The translations under genes and the position numbers were made by a program. 26,576 nt of DNA from a virus. The stretch is taken from the IMG/VR virus record IMGVR_UViG_3300044641_000093, positions 1 through 26,576 of that record. The stretch is one strand, 5' to 3'. This document shows positions 6,201 to 13,163 of this stretch, one piece after another (the first letter of the stretch is position 1; each line of letters starts with the position of its first letter). Under the pieces are notes generated by a model. That model was not told the DNA's origin. It saw only the letters and a list, made by a program, of their open reading frames with translations, and did not search any database.

Positions 6201-6467
6201 ATGGCCACTTTTAGCAAAAAGATGATGGGCAAAGAAGTTGGCGATGCCAGCGTTTATGCGCCGCCCCACAACATGAGTGGTGAAGCGGGTGTGGACATCA
6301 AGAACAGTGGCTACCAAGGTGGTAATCGTTTGACTGCCAATGATGTAAACATGTCTGTTGGTAACATCAGTCGTGACCCATACAAAGAGCCAAAAACTTC
6401 TGGCATTAAAACCCGTGGTAATGGTTGCGCCACTAAAGGCGTAATAGCCCGGGGGCCAATGGCTTGA
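6201..6467 (+). CDS. Small protein with NGCATKG motif, 88 aa
   Basis: It starts at ATG 6201, right after the upstream stop, with AAAAAGGAG (6184-6194 region) as ribosome-binding site. The protein reads MATFSKKMMGKEVGDASVYA, then a polar middle with GYQGGNRLTANDVNMSVGNI, and ends KTRGNGCATKGVIARGPMA. The end is a diverged version of the DGxAxKGKTKG module of the genes at 2984-4111 (Asn-Gly-Cys-Ala-Thr-Lys-Gly). Unlike those it lacks a terminal Cys. Function is unknown, but the motif links it to the small-protein cluster. Confidence 0.7.
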   Translation: MATFSKKMMGKEVGDASVYAPPHNMSGEAGVDIKNSGYQGGNRLTANDVNMSVGNISRDPYKEPKTSGIKTRGNGCATKGVIARGPMA

Positions 6468-6468
6468 T

Positions 6469-7167
6469 ATGAATTACACCCAACTGTTTGATACCATTCA
6501 GTCGTATACGGAAAATAACTTTCCGGATTTCACTCTTGCCAGTGGCGGGATAGAGACGACTACCGAACAGATCAATCGGTTTATTGAGCAAGCGGAATTA
6601 CGCATCTATAACACGGTGCAGTTTCCGTTTTTGCGCAAAAACATGACGGGTAATATTCAGTCAGGTAACAAATATCTTCAGGCTCCAAACGATTATCTTG
6701 CTACATATTCTTTGGCAGTGATAGATGCGTCTGGTAACTACGAGTACTTGTTAAACAAAGACGTAAATTACATTCGTCAGGCGTACCCTAATCCTACGAC
6801 AGATGTTGGCATCCCAAAGTACTACGCACTATTTGGCCCAGCCATTGTTAGTAATGTAATTACAACTGAACTAACGTTTATTCTTGGCCCAACTCCTGAT
6901 GCAACGTATACGGCAGAGCTTCATTTCTATTACTACCCAGAGTCGATCACGACTGCGGGTACATCATGGCTTGGTGATAACTTTGACACAGTGCTCTTGT
7001 ATGGCTCACTGGTTGAGGCTTATACCTACATGAAGGGCGAGGCAGATATGCTTGCCTTGTACGACGGTAAATACAAAGAAGCCCTTGCACAAGCTAAACG
7101 TTTGGGTGATGGTATGGAGCGTCAGGATGCTTATCGTTCTGGTCAATATAGACAGGCGGTGACTTGA
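6469..7167 (+). CDS. Second head-tail adaptor (phage adaptor family), 232 aa
   Basis: The start MNYTQLFDTIQSYTENNFPD is typical of phage adaptor proteins, followed by TEQINRFIEQAELRIYNTVQ and FPFLRKNMTGNI. The centre has a beta segment with PNDYLATYSLAVI and the motif FYYYPESI. The end, NFDTVLLYGSLVEAYTYMKG, EADMLALYDGKYKEALAQAK and RLGDGMERQDAYRSGQYR, is a conserved two-helix pack. Proteins of this sort form the ring below the first adaptor in short-tailed phages or the T7 gp12-side interface. Membership of the broad family is well supported; the exact ring position is inferred. The TGATG overlap couples it to the next gene. Confidence 0.78.
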   Translation: MNYTQLFDTIQSYTENNFPDFTLASGGIETTTEQINRFIEQAELRIYNTVQFPFLRKNMTGNIQSGNKYLQAPNDYLATYSLAVIDASGNYEYLLNKDVNYIRQAYPNPTTDVGIPKYYALFGPAIVSNVITTELTFILGPTPDATYTAELHFYYYPESITTAGTSWLGDNFDTVLLYGSLVEAYTYMKGEADMLALYDGKYKEALAQAKRLGDGMERQDAYRSGQYRQAVT

Positions 7168-7589
7168 TGGCTTTTACAGGTAATTATTCCTGCAACACGT
7201 TGCGAACTGGCTTGATTAACGGGACGTTGAATTTTTCAACTGACACGTTTTATTTGGCGTTGTATACCAACTCTGCTACTTTAAATCAACTAACTACGGC
7301 CTACACATCTGATGGTGAAACTTCTGGTGGTAATTATGTAGCTGGTGGTCAGATAGTAACGGCGACAGTGAATACTGCGCTTAGTTCAAACAGTAGTACT
7401 ATTTATGTTAACTTTTCCAGCCCAGCATGGACAGGCGCAATTACTGCTCGGGGTGCGTTGATTTATAAAGCCGGGGCTAATGGCGCTGTTTGTGTTCTGG
7501 ACTTTGGAAATAACATAACATCGACCGGCACTTTTACTGTAACGATGCCTGCTAACACCAGCACGGCTGCACTCATTAGACTTGTATAG
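7167..7589 (+). CDS. Beta-rich tail/fibre-associated protein, paralogue A, 140 aa
   Basis: ATG 7167 overlaps the previous TGA by one base (TGATG) and is preferred over the TTG one codon upstream. The protein starts MAFTGNYSCNTLRTGLINGT, continues FYLALYTNSATLNQLTTAYT, and ends ITSTGTFTVTMPANTSTAAL, then IRLV. The same TGTFT-TMPANT-ST-ALIRL ending and the ALYxxxATxNxxTTAY segment occur in the gene at 7803, so the two are paralogues separated by one small gene. It has low charge and all-beta composition. It is probably a small tail-spike base or decoration protein; no family name is certain. Confidence 0.72.
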   Translation: MAFTGNYSCNTLRTGLINGTLNFSTDTFYLALYTNSATLNQLTTAYTSDGETSGGNYVAGGQIVTATVNTALSSNSSTIYVNFSSPAWTGAITARGALIYKAGANGAVCVLDFGNNITSTGTFTVTMPANTSTAALIRLV

Positions 7590-7597
7590 GAGAAAAT

Positions 7598-7792
7598 ATG
7601 GCACTGGTTACAACCACCAAAGGCGAAATGGACGAAACTTTGCTTGAAAAGCGAGAAGGTTCATTGGATAATGACAACGAAACAGCCACATGGGTGGAGT
7701 ATTGGTTAGATGGCGAACTTGTGCACCGTTCTGCGCACGTGGCCCTCAAGAAAAACGTAAGTTCTGCGGTAGAAGCCGCATCTTTTAACTAA
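7598..7792 (+). CDS. Small acidic protein inserted between paralogues, 64 aa
   Basis: It starts at ATG 7598 behind TAGGAGAAAAT. The sequence MALVTTTKGEMDETLLEKRE, DNDNETATWVEYWLDGELVH and RSAHVALKKNVSSAVEA predicts a short beta-hairpin (WVEYWLDGELVHRSAHV) flanked by helices. I have the impression of similar 60-70 aa proteins in environmental phage fibre modules, without a known role. The position between two paralogous fibre-type genes suggests a fibre partner or chaperone; this is inference. Confidence 0.7.
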   Translation: MALVTTTKGEMDETLLEKREGSLDNDNETATWVEYWLDGELVHRSAHVALKKNVSSAVEAASFN

Positions 7793-7802
7793 GGAGCCTA
7801 AC

Positions 7803-8279
7803 ATGGCAAATACTCAAGCAATGACAACCAGCTTTATGGGCGAGTTGATGACCGCAACACACAACTTTGGCACTGCCCCAGTTCGTGCAACCGGCGCGAC
7901 AGATAGCTTTAAAGCCGCATTGTATTTAACAACTGCAACAGTGAATGCTTCTACAACGGCATATTCTGCTTCTAACGAAGTATCGGGCACTGGCTATTCT
8001 GCGGGCGGCGTAGCGGTTACATTTGGCACACCCCCAACGGCAACCAATAGTTCTACGACTGCGGGTGTTGCATTTGTAACACCTTCGGCCAGTATCACAT
8101 ACACCACAGTGACTTTAACTACGGCGTTTGACGCCGTGTTGATTTACAACTCAACACAAAGCGATAAAGCGGTCAGCGTTCATACCTTTGGTTCACAAAC
8201 AATTACCGCTGGTACGTTTACTTTAACAATGCCTGCGAATACAACTTCGACTGCTTTGATTCGTCTGGCTACAACCTAA
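7803..8279 (+). CDS. Beta-rich tail/fibre-associated protein, paralogue B, 158 aa
   Basis: This is the paralogue of the gene at 7167, with FKAALYLTTATVNASTTAYS, SNEVSGTGYSAGGVAVTF and an almost identical end (TAGTFTLTMPANTTSTALIR). Copy B has a longer N-terminus (MANTQAMTTSFMGELMTATH) with a helical flavour. Its start follows TAAGGAGCCTAAC. As for copy A, a tail or fibre structural role fits composition and place. Keeping two diverged copies suggests they assemble together or give alternating host contacts. Confidence 0.72.
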   Translation: MANTQAMTTSFMGELMTATHNFGTAPVRATGATDSFKAALYLTTATVNASTTAYSASNEVSGTGYSAGGVAVTFGTPPTATNSSTTAGVAFVTPSASITYTTVTLTTAFDAVLIYNSTQSDKAVSVHTFGSQTITAGTFTLTMPANTTSTALIRLATT

Positions 8280-8284
8280 TAGGG

Positions 8285-8304
8285 CCGGTGGGGTAACTCA
8301 CCGG
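8285..8304 (+). promoter_or_regulatory. Hairpin covering part of the Shine-Dalgarno of the repeat-protein gene
   Basis: CCGGTG (8285-8290) pairs with CACCGG (8299-8304) around GGGTAACT. The second arm runs into GGAG (8303-8306), the ribosome-binding site for ATG 8312, so the stem would partly block it. There is no U-run, so it is not an intrinsic terminator. Translational tuning is inferred. Confidence 0.45.
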
Positions 8305-8311
8305 AGTAGCC

Positions 8312-9106
8312 ATGTTCGGTATCTCCGCATTTGCCGAAGCGCCGTTTGCCTCACTTGCGGGGCAGACGGTAATCGTTGCTATTACCGGCGTTCAGGCATC
8401 TGGCGCGGTAGGCACAGTTACGGAAGTTAGTTCTGTTGCGCTAACAGGCGTTGAAGCAGCGGGCGCGGTGGGCACGGTCACAGTTGGGGAACGCGCATTA
8501 GCATTGACAGGTGTTGAGGCTATTGGTGCAGTTGGTACAGTAATAGGTATTTCTAGTAAAAGTGCAGATTTAACAGGAGTATTTGCTACAGGCTCCGTTG
8601 GCACAGTTACAGTTGAAGAACGTGCAATAACGCTTACAGGTGTATCTGCAAGCGGCCAAGTTGGCGATGTTACGGAGACAAACAATCCCACTGAAAATGG
8701 TGTTGTTGCTACAGGCTCGGTTGGCTCTGTTACTGTTGGCCCACACATTTTCCCGCTTACAGGGGTAGAAGCCAGCGGTAGTGTTGGTACAGTTGACATT
8801 TCTTTAGCATTTGCTTTGACAAGTGTTTTAGCTTCTGGCGCAGTTGGTACAGTAGCATTAGCGGATCGAACACTTGCTTTAACTGGTGTTGAGGCTACAG
8901 GTTTTATTGGTAACGAAACATCCGGACAATCTGTAACGGGTGTAAATGCCCAAGGGTCTGTTGGTTCTGTATCAATTGGCGCAAGATCAATTGCTCTGAA
9001 TGGTGTGTCAGCAAGAGGTCAAGTTGGTACAGTGAATTATTTTTATTGGTCATTGATTGATGACAGCGAAACACCAAACTGGCAAAATGTCGAAATGACA
9101 TTGTAA
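8312..9106 (+). CDS. Tail/fibre protein made of eleven LTGVxAxGxVGTV repeats, 264 aa
   Basis: After a short head, MFGISAFAEAPFASLAGQTV, the protein is eleven consecutive units of about 18-24 residues with the core [LIV]-[TN]-G-V-x-A-x-G-x-V-G-x-V, for example LTGVEAAGAVGTVTVGERAL. Unit 6 lacks the first Leu-Thr, unit 8 has LTSV, and unit 9 reads GFIGNET, so the array has decayed unevenly. A short non-repeat end, YWSLIDDSETPNWQNVEM, probably caps it. The regular beta/turn pattern suggests a stacked beta-solenoid or fibrous shaft. Two copies of the same unit are found in the gene at 16235. Function as a fibre or tail surface element is inferred. Confidence 0.73.
   Translation: MFGISAFAEAPFASLAGQTVIVAITGVQASGAVGTVTEVSSVALTGVEAAGAVGTVTVGERALALTGVEAIGAVGTVIGISSKSADLTGVFATGSVGTVTVEERAITLTGVSASGQVGDVTETNNPTENGVVATGSVGSVTVGPHIFPLTGVEASGSVGTVDISLAFALTSVLASGAVGTVALADRTLALTGVEATGFIGNETSGQSVTGVNAQGSVGSVSIGARSIALNGVSARGQVGTVNYFYWSLIDDSETPNWQNVEMTL
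8369..9039 (+). repeat. In-frame array of eleven diverged repeat units
   Basis: Approximate extent of the eleven units coding for the [LI]TGVxAxGxVGTV motif, counted by eye from the translation. The bases have diverged widely (GGCGCGGTAGGCACAGTTAC against GGTGCAGTTGGTACAGTAAT, for instance), so the array is old or selected to avoid slippage. Confidence 0.7.
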
Positions 9107-9115
9107 GGACATAAT

Positions 9116-10534
9116 ATGGCACTTGTATTAGCAGATCGCGTTAAAGAAACGACTACCACAACGGGTACGGGGACGGTGACTTTGCTTGGAGCGTCCACGG
9201 GGTTCCAGTCTTTTGCAGTAATTGGTAACGCTAACACGACTTACTACACCATCACAGCCCAAACAGGCACTGAATGGGAAGTTGGTATTGGTACATATAC
9301 ATCCGCTGGAACCCTCCTTGCGCGTAATACTGTGTTGTCCTCTAGCAATAGCGGCAATTTGGTTGATTTTACGGCGGGTACAAAAGATGTATTTGTTACG
9401 TACCCTTCTAGCCGTTCCGTTTATGCTGATGGCACAACTCTAACAGCTACAAATAGTTCGGTTTTGCCAATTGCAAGTGGTGGGACAAACTCAACTGCAA
9501 CGGCAACGGCTGGCGGTATTGGATATGGCACCGGCACTGCTCACGCATACACTAGCGCGGGTTCAAGTGGTCAAGTTGTAACTTCTGCGGGCGCAGGTGC
9601 GCCAACGTTTACTACTGCAACCAACGCCAACACTGCATCTGCTATTGTTCAACGTGATGCCTCTGGTAACTTTAGCGCCGGTACGATTACAGCGGCTTTA
9701 AGTGGTAATGCAACTACGGCTACAAGTGCCACGACCGCTACTACTGCAACGCAAGTTTCTAACAGTTTGACTCTTGCTACATCGGGCACGGGCTTGTCTG
9801 GTTCTGCATCGTTTAACGGAGCTTCTGCTCAAACATTCACTGTTGCCTCAAACGCAACAAACGCAAATACAGGTTCTACGATTGTTGCTCGTGACGCATC
9901 CGGTAACTTTTCGGCAGGGACAATTACCGCCGCATTATCAGGTAATGCTTCAACAGCAACATCTGCTACAACCGCAGGCACAATTACCAGTCAAGCAAAC
10001 AGTGCAACTATCACAGCGGCAAGCACAAATACAGCCAATCAAATTGTCTTACGAGATGCGTCAGGCAACTTCTCTGCCGGTACGATTACAGCTTCTTTAA
10101 CAGGTAACGCATCTGGATCAGCCGCTACTTTTACAAGCACTTCTCAAAACTCGCAGTTTAACTCCATTGGCGTTGGTACAGCAGGTTCCGGTACGGCAGG
10201 GGAGATTCGCGCTACTAACGCTGTTACAGCCTACTACTCAGACGACCGTCTTAAAACCAAGCTAGGTAACATTGAAGGTGCGTTGGCTAAAGTTAAAACA
10301 CTGAGTGGCTTCTACTATGAAGCTAATGAAACAGCGCAGGCTTTGGGATATAAACCTAAACGTGAAGTTGGTGTTTCTGCGCAGTCTGTACAAGCCGTGC
10401 TTCCTGAAGTAGTTGTACCAGCCCCAATTGATGAGCAGTATTTAACTGTTCATTACGATAAACTTGTACCATTACTGATTGAGGCTATCAAAGAACTTGA
10501 AGCTAAAGTCGCCGCTCTTGAGGCGAAAGGATAA
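9116..10534 (+). CDS. Tail fibre with C-terminal S74 intramolecular chaperone, 472 aa
   Basis: Residues 1-110 (MALVLADRVKETTTTTGTGT, then a beta domain with WEVGIGTYT and LARNTVLSSSNSG) form an N-terminal domain common on phage fibres. The middle has three copies of RDASGNFSAGTITAALSGNA linked by Thr/Ala runs. From residue 373 on, YYSDDRLKTKLGNIEGALAK, REVGVSAQSVQAVLPEVV and LTVHYDKLVPLLIEAIKELE match the peptidase S74 chaperone domain. Ser375 followed by Lys380 has the spacing of the Ser-Lys autocleavage dyad known for endosialidase-type chaperones. The domain trimerises the fibre and cuts itself off. The final coiled coil (KELEAKVAALEAKG) supports trimer formation. The product probably recognises the host surface. 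Confidence 0.85.
   Translation: MALVLADRVKETTTTTGTGTVTLLGASTGFQSFAVIGNANTTYYTITAQTGTEWEVGIGTYTSAGTLLARNTVLSSSNSGNLVDFTAGTKDVFVTYPSSRSVYADGTTLTATNSSVLPIASGGTNSTATATAGGIGYGTGTAHAYTSAGSSGQVVTSAGAGAPTFTTATNANTASAIVQRDASGNFSAGTITAALSGNATTATSATTATTATQVSNSLTLATSGTGLSGSASFNGASAQTFTVASNATNANTGSTIVARDASGNFSAGTITAALSGNASTATSATTAGTITSQANSATITAASTNTANQIVLRDASGNFSAGTITASLTGNASGSAATFTSTSQNSQFNSIGVGTAGSGTAGEIRATNAVTAYYSDDRLKTKLGNIEGALAKVKTLSGFYYEANETAQALGYKPKREVGVSAQSVQAVLPEVVVPAPIDEQYLTVHYDKLVPLLIEAIKELEAKVAALEAKG
9653..10111 (+). repeat. Three 60-base fibre repeats, conserved in protein but not in DNA
   Basis: Units at 9653-9712, 9890-9949 and 10052-10111 each encode RDASGNFSAGTITA[AS]L[ST]GNA. The protein is identical or nearly so while many third positions differ (CGTGATGCCTCTGG, CGTGACGCATCCGG, CGAGATGCGTCAGG). 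Confidence 0.85.
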
Positions 10535-10536
10535 TC

Positions 10537-11223
10537 ATGGCAGTAACCAATTTCTCCCCGCTCCTTGGTTTGGCTTTACCGACCACAGGAGATTTGTCGG
10601 GCACATGGGGTACAACAGTTAATGATGCAATTACTTCGCTGATTGACTCTGCTGTTGCCGGGACTACTACGTTATCTACGGATGCTAATGTAACCTTAAC
10701 TACTACCAATGGCGCAGCTAACCAAGCGCGTAACGCTGTACTGCTTTGTACAGGGGCGCGTACAGCAATAAGAACAATCACGGCTCCTGCACAGTCTAAA
10801 GCCTACATCGTGATCAATGACACTACAGGTGGATTTGGTGTAAAGATAGTTGGTTCTGGCCCAACAGCGGGTGTAACAATTAGCAATGGCGAAAAAGTTT
10901 TACTTGCGTGGAACGGTTCTGACTTTGTGGTAGTAGTTTCATCATTTTTTTCTGGGGTGTCCACTTTTAGTGGCGGTACTACAGGATTAACTCCTTCTTC
11001 AGCTACAACTGGGGCAATAACCTTGGCTGGCACATTAGTTACCGCTAACGGTGGCACAGGCAACGCAAACGGCACGGTTGCAAAATTAGCAACAACCAAC
11101 TTTAGTATTGAAGAATCGGGTGGAAAATTGATCTTTAAATACGGCGCAACGACAATAGCAAGCATGACAAGTGCCGGTGTATTTACAACACTGAGCGATA
11201 TCACCGGCAACGGCACACCTTAA
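10537..11223 (+). CDS. Tail fibre / receptor-binding-type protein, 228 aa
   Basis: The start MAVTNFSPLLGLALPTTGDL, then SGTWGTTVNDAITSLIDSAV and AGTTTLSTDANVTLT, is a recurring N-terminal module in fibre genes of environmental phages. The middle (AYIVINDTTGGFGVKIVGSG, then GEKVLLAWNGSDFVVV) is a compact beta domain, and the C-terminal part has TGAITLAGTLVTANGGTGNA and ends in DITGNGTP. The IASGGTNSTA segment of the preceding fibre and TANGGTGNANG here look like the same GGT linker. There is no chaperone domain, so trimerisation must come from its own fold or a partner. It starts three bases after the S74 fibre stop. Confidence 0.75.
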   Translation: MAVTNFSPLLGLALPTTGDLSGTWGTTVNDAITSLIDSAVAGTTTLSTDANVTLTTTNGAANQARNAVLLCTGARTAIRTITAPAQSKAYIVINDTTGGFGVKIVGSGPTAGVTISNGEKVLLAWNGSDFVVVVSSFFSGVSTFSGGTTGLTPSSATTGAITLAGTLVTANGGTGNANGTVAKLATTNFSIEESGGKLIFKYGATTIASMTSAGVFTTLSDITGNGTP

Positions 11224-11235
11224 AGGAGCATTTAA

Positions 11236-12195
11236 ATGGCAGTCTCTCTTATATCAACGGGCGTTCAGTTCCCCGACGCATCTATACAAACCACCGCTGC
11301 GGCGGGGGGCCCAAACCTTCAAGAATTTACGTCAACAGGCACATGGACTAAACCATCAGGCGCTACGTTTGTAATGGTTGAATGTTTTGGCGGTGGCGGT
11401 GGCGGCGGTTCTGGTCGTAGATCCAGTGGAAATAGATCAGGCGGCGGTTCTGGTGGTGGTGGATCGTATGCATATCGGTTATTTAAGGCCTCTGATTTAG
11501 CAAGCACTGTGACTGTAACAATTGGTGCTGGTGGCACTGCGGGCGCAGCACAAACATCAGACAATACAAATGGCATTACTGGAGTTTCTGGTGGTACTAC
11601 CACATTTGGTTCGCACTTATCGGCTTTTGGTGGGCAGTTCGGCAACGGTGGTACAGATTCAGCTACTTTTGGCGGTCTTGGTGCTGGTGTTTTGGATAGT
11701 TCAGGCGGGCCATATTCACGAACTAGTGCAAATGCCCTTATATATGGGCAGTTTGGTGGTGGTACTGTTACTGCTGCCGCAGAAACTGGTAACGCTTCTG
11801 GTTTTGGCGGCGGTTCTGGTGGTGGCGGTTTTGCTTTTTCAGCGGGTCTCAACGGAGGCTGTTCTTACCAAGGTGGCGCTGGCGGCGGTGGCGGTGGGGG
11901 CCTTCAGGGTGCCAGTAGTTACGTTGGTGGCGCGGGCGGTTCAAATCTTGGCTCAACGGGCGGTGGCGGAACAGCTGGCGCGTCAAACGGGGGAGCGGGC
12001 GGCGCTGGTGCTTTCCGTCAGGGCGGTGGCGGTGGCGGTGCTGGTGTTGCCTCTCCCGCCGCCGCTGCGGGCGCTGGTGGTGCAGGGGGTTCTGGCGGTG
12101 GCGGTGGCGGTGGTGGCGGTGCGTCAAATGCCGGAGCAAATTCAGGCGCTGGCGGTGCTGGCGGTAATGGTTTATGCCGTGTCTACACTTGGTAA
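11236..12195 (+). CDS. Glycine-rich tail adhesin, 319 aa
   Basis: An N-terminal fibre-anchor segment ([20 protein letters not shown]) leads into [20 protein letters not shown], the entry strand of the glycine-rich domain family. Long Gly runs follow (residues about 52-80, 190-220 and 230-310) with Ala, Ser and Asn between, ending [11 protein letters not shown]. Glycine motifs of this density are known from T-even gp38 adhesins, where polyglycine type II helices pack into a lattice whose loops bind the receptor. By analogy this is probably the distal receptor-binding tip. The codon mix GGT/GGC within runs avoids perfect DNA repeats. The long open alternative frames here are composition shadows. 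The gp38 analogy is inference, not shown homology. Confidence 0.78.
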   Translation: MAVSLISTGVQFPDASIQTTAAAGGPNLQEFTSTGTWTKPSGATFVMVECFGGGGGGGSGRRSSGNRSGGGSGGGGSYAYRLFKASDLASTVTVTIGAGGTAGAAQTSDNTNGITGVSGGTTTFGSHLSAFGGQFGNGGTDSATFGGLGAGVLDSSGGPYSRTSANALIYGQFGGGTVTAAAETGNASGFGGGSGGGGFAFSAGLNGGCSYQGGAGGGGGGGLQGASSYVGGAGGSNLGSTGGGGTAGASNGGAGGAGAFRQGGGGGGAGVASPAAAAGAGGAGGSGGGGGGGGGASNAGANSGAGGAGGNGLCRVYTW

Positions 12196-12204
12196 GGAAT
12201 TAAC

Positions 12205-12447
12205 ATGACAAACAGATATGCAATTATTGAAAACGGTGTAGCAGTCAATGTAGTGATTGCTGACGCTGAATACGCTGCGCAACAAGGTTGGGTTGAATGC
12301 CCTGACGCTGGCCCCGGTTGGACTTACGCTGACGGCGTGTTTACTGCGCCTGTTGTGATAGAACCAATGGCACCAACCACACCAACTAAAGAAGAGTTGC
12401 TTGCCCAACTGCAAGCAATTCAAGCGCAAATACAAGCACTGGATTAA
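12205..12447 (+). CDS. Possible tail-fibre assembly partner, 80 aa
   Basis: The product MTNRYAIIENGVAVNVVIAD, AEYAAQQGWVECPDAGPGWT, YADGVFTAPV is a small beta domain of the type that follows fibre genes, with the pattern ENGxVxNV...W...GWxYxDGxF. A Pro/Thr linker (PMAPTTPTKEE) and a short Leu/Gln coiled coil (LLAQLQAIQAQIQALD) end it. Similar domains sit at the end of fibres or act as fibre-assembly chaperones. It starts behind AAGGAATTAAC. The role is inferred from pattern and from the position after the adhesin. Confidence 0.73.
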   Translation: MTNRYAIIENGVAVNVVIADAEYAAQQGWVECPDAGPGWTYADGVFTAPVVIEPMAPTTPTKEELLAQLQAIQAQIQALD

Positions 12448-12449
12448 CC

Positions 12450-12542
12450 ATGCGGGACTGGGCTGAAGCGTTCATCGTTGCGGCCTTTATCACCATCTTA
12501 ATTGTGTGGGGGACGTTCACCCTTGTGTGGATTTGGGGCTAA
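12450..12542 (+). CDS. 30-aa single-span membrane peptide at the head of the lysis cassette
   Basis: This very short ORF starts two bases after the previous stop (TAACCATG) and ends three bases before the next ATG. The product starts MRDWAEAFIVAAFITILIVW and ends FTLVWIWG: a short charged start followed by one hydrophobic helix with five Trp in total. It fills a gap that would otherwise be empty in a tightly packed operon, and precedes a membrane-anchored protein, an endolysin and a holin. A pinholin, antiholin or other holin-like role is possible; sequence alone cannot decide. The exact fit between neighbours makes it a convincing microprotein gene. Confidence 0.68.
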   Translation: MRDWAEAFIVAAFITILIVWGTFTLVWIWG

Positions 12543-12545
12543 CCC

Positions 12546-13163
12546 ATGAGTGACGAAAAATTAAACGCCAATTCAACGCTCGATAAAGTGTTGGGCTATG
12601 TAGATAGTCCATTCAAGTTATTTGCAATCCTCGTCATGGGGGTTGTTGCGTTTGTTGGGTATATGTTTTGGCAGAATCAATCGTTCTTAATTTCTGCATA
12701 CCAAGAGCAGAAAAGGATGCCAAGCATCCACGAAGAGCGAGTTGACGATGCGGCTTCTGTGTTGTTTAAGCACACCGATGCTAAATTTGTAGCTATCTTC
12801 AAGGTCAACCCAATCTTAAGTACTCGGGTGCTGTTTCGGCTCTACACTAAAGACGGGCGTAGTAAAGAACTAGAAGGCTTGGATGTTGGGTTGTTTACAG
12901 CCAACCACGCAAACAACAACGATGTAGTCAAGCTCATGGCTGGAGATATTCCTTGTGGGCAGTATCTACGCCCACAGAGTGAATTGGGTATTTGGTACAT
13001 AGCGCAAGGCGCTAACTACACTTGCCGGATATCCGTGCCACCTGATCGCAGTCGGTTTATTGGGCAGATTACCGCAGGTTGGACGCAGCAGCCCGATAAC
13101 TTGGAGCACATCATTTCGATGATGGATATTGCAGCAACCATGCTAGTTAAACGAGGTAACTAA
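12546..13163 (+). CDS. Membrane-anchored protein with GAF-like C-terminal region, 205 aa
   Basis: Residues 1-22 are polar, 23-41 (FKLFAILVMGVVAFVGYMF) form one membrane helix, and a soluble domain follows. That domain has an alternating pattern: DDAASVLFKHTDAKFVAIFK, then VLFRLYTKDGR, DIPCGQYLRPQSELGIWYIA, CRISVPP and RFIGQITAGW. This loosely recalls the GAF fold, with Cys137 and Cys160 close to where the ligand pocket would lie, but I do not assign a ligand. It is placed directly before the endolysin with a TAATG overlap, so it may sense or regulate lysis, or act as a spanin-like or envelope protein. The GAF resemblance is tentative. Confidence 0.7.
   Translation: MSDEKLNANSTLDKVLGYVDSPFKLFAILVMGVVAFVGYMFWQNQSFLISAYQEQKRMPSIHEERVDDAASVLFKHTDAKFVAIFKVNPILSTRVLFRLYTKDGRSKELEGLDVGLFTANHANNNDVVKLMAGDIPCGQYLRPQSELGIWYIAQGANYTCRISVPPDRSRFIGQITAGWTQQPDNLEHIISMMDIAATMLVKRGN

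Noticed and set aside
11319-12208. Long open frames on both strands over the glycine-rich adhesin (Pro-rich antisense, Val/Ala/Leu-rich other frame)
   Set aside because: They are composition shadows of GGN-rich codons, with no sensible domains and no ribosome-binding sites.
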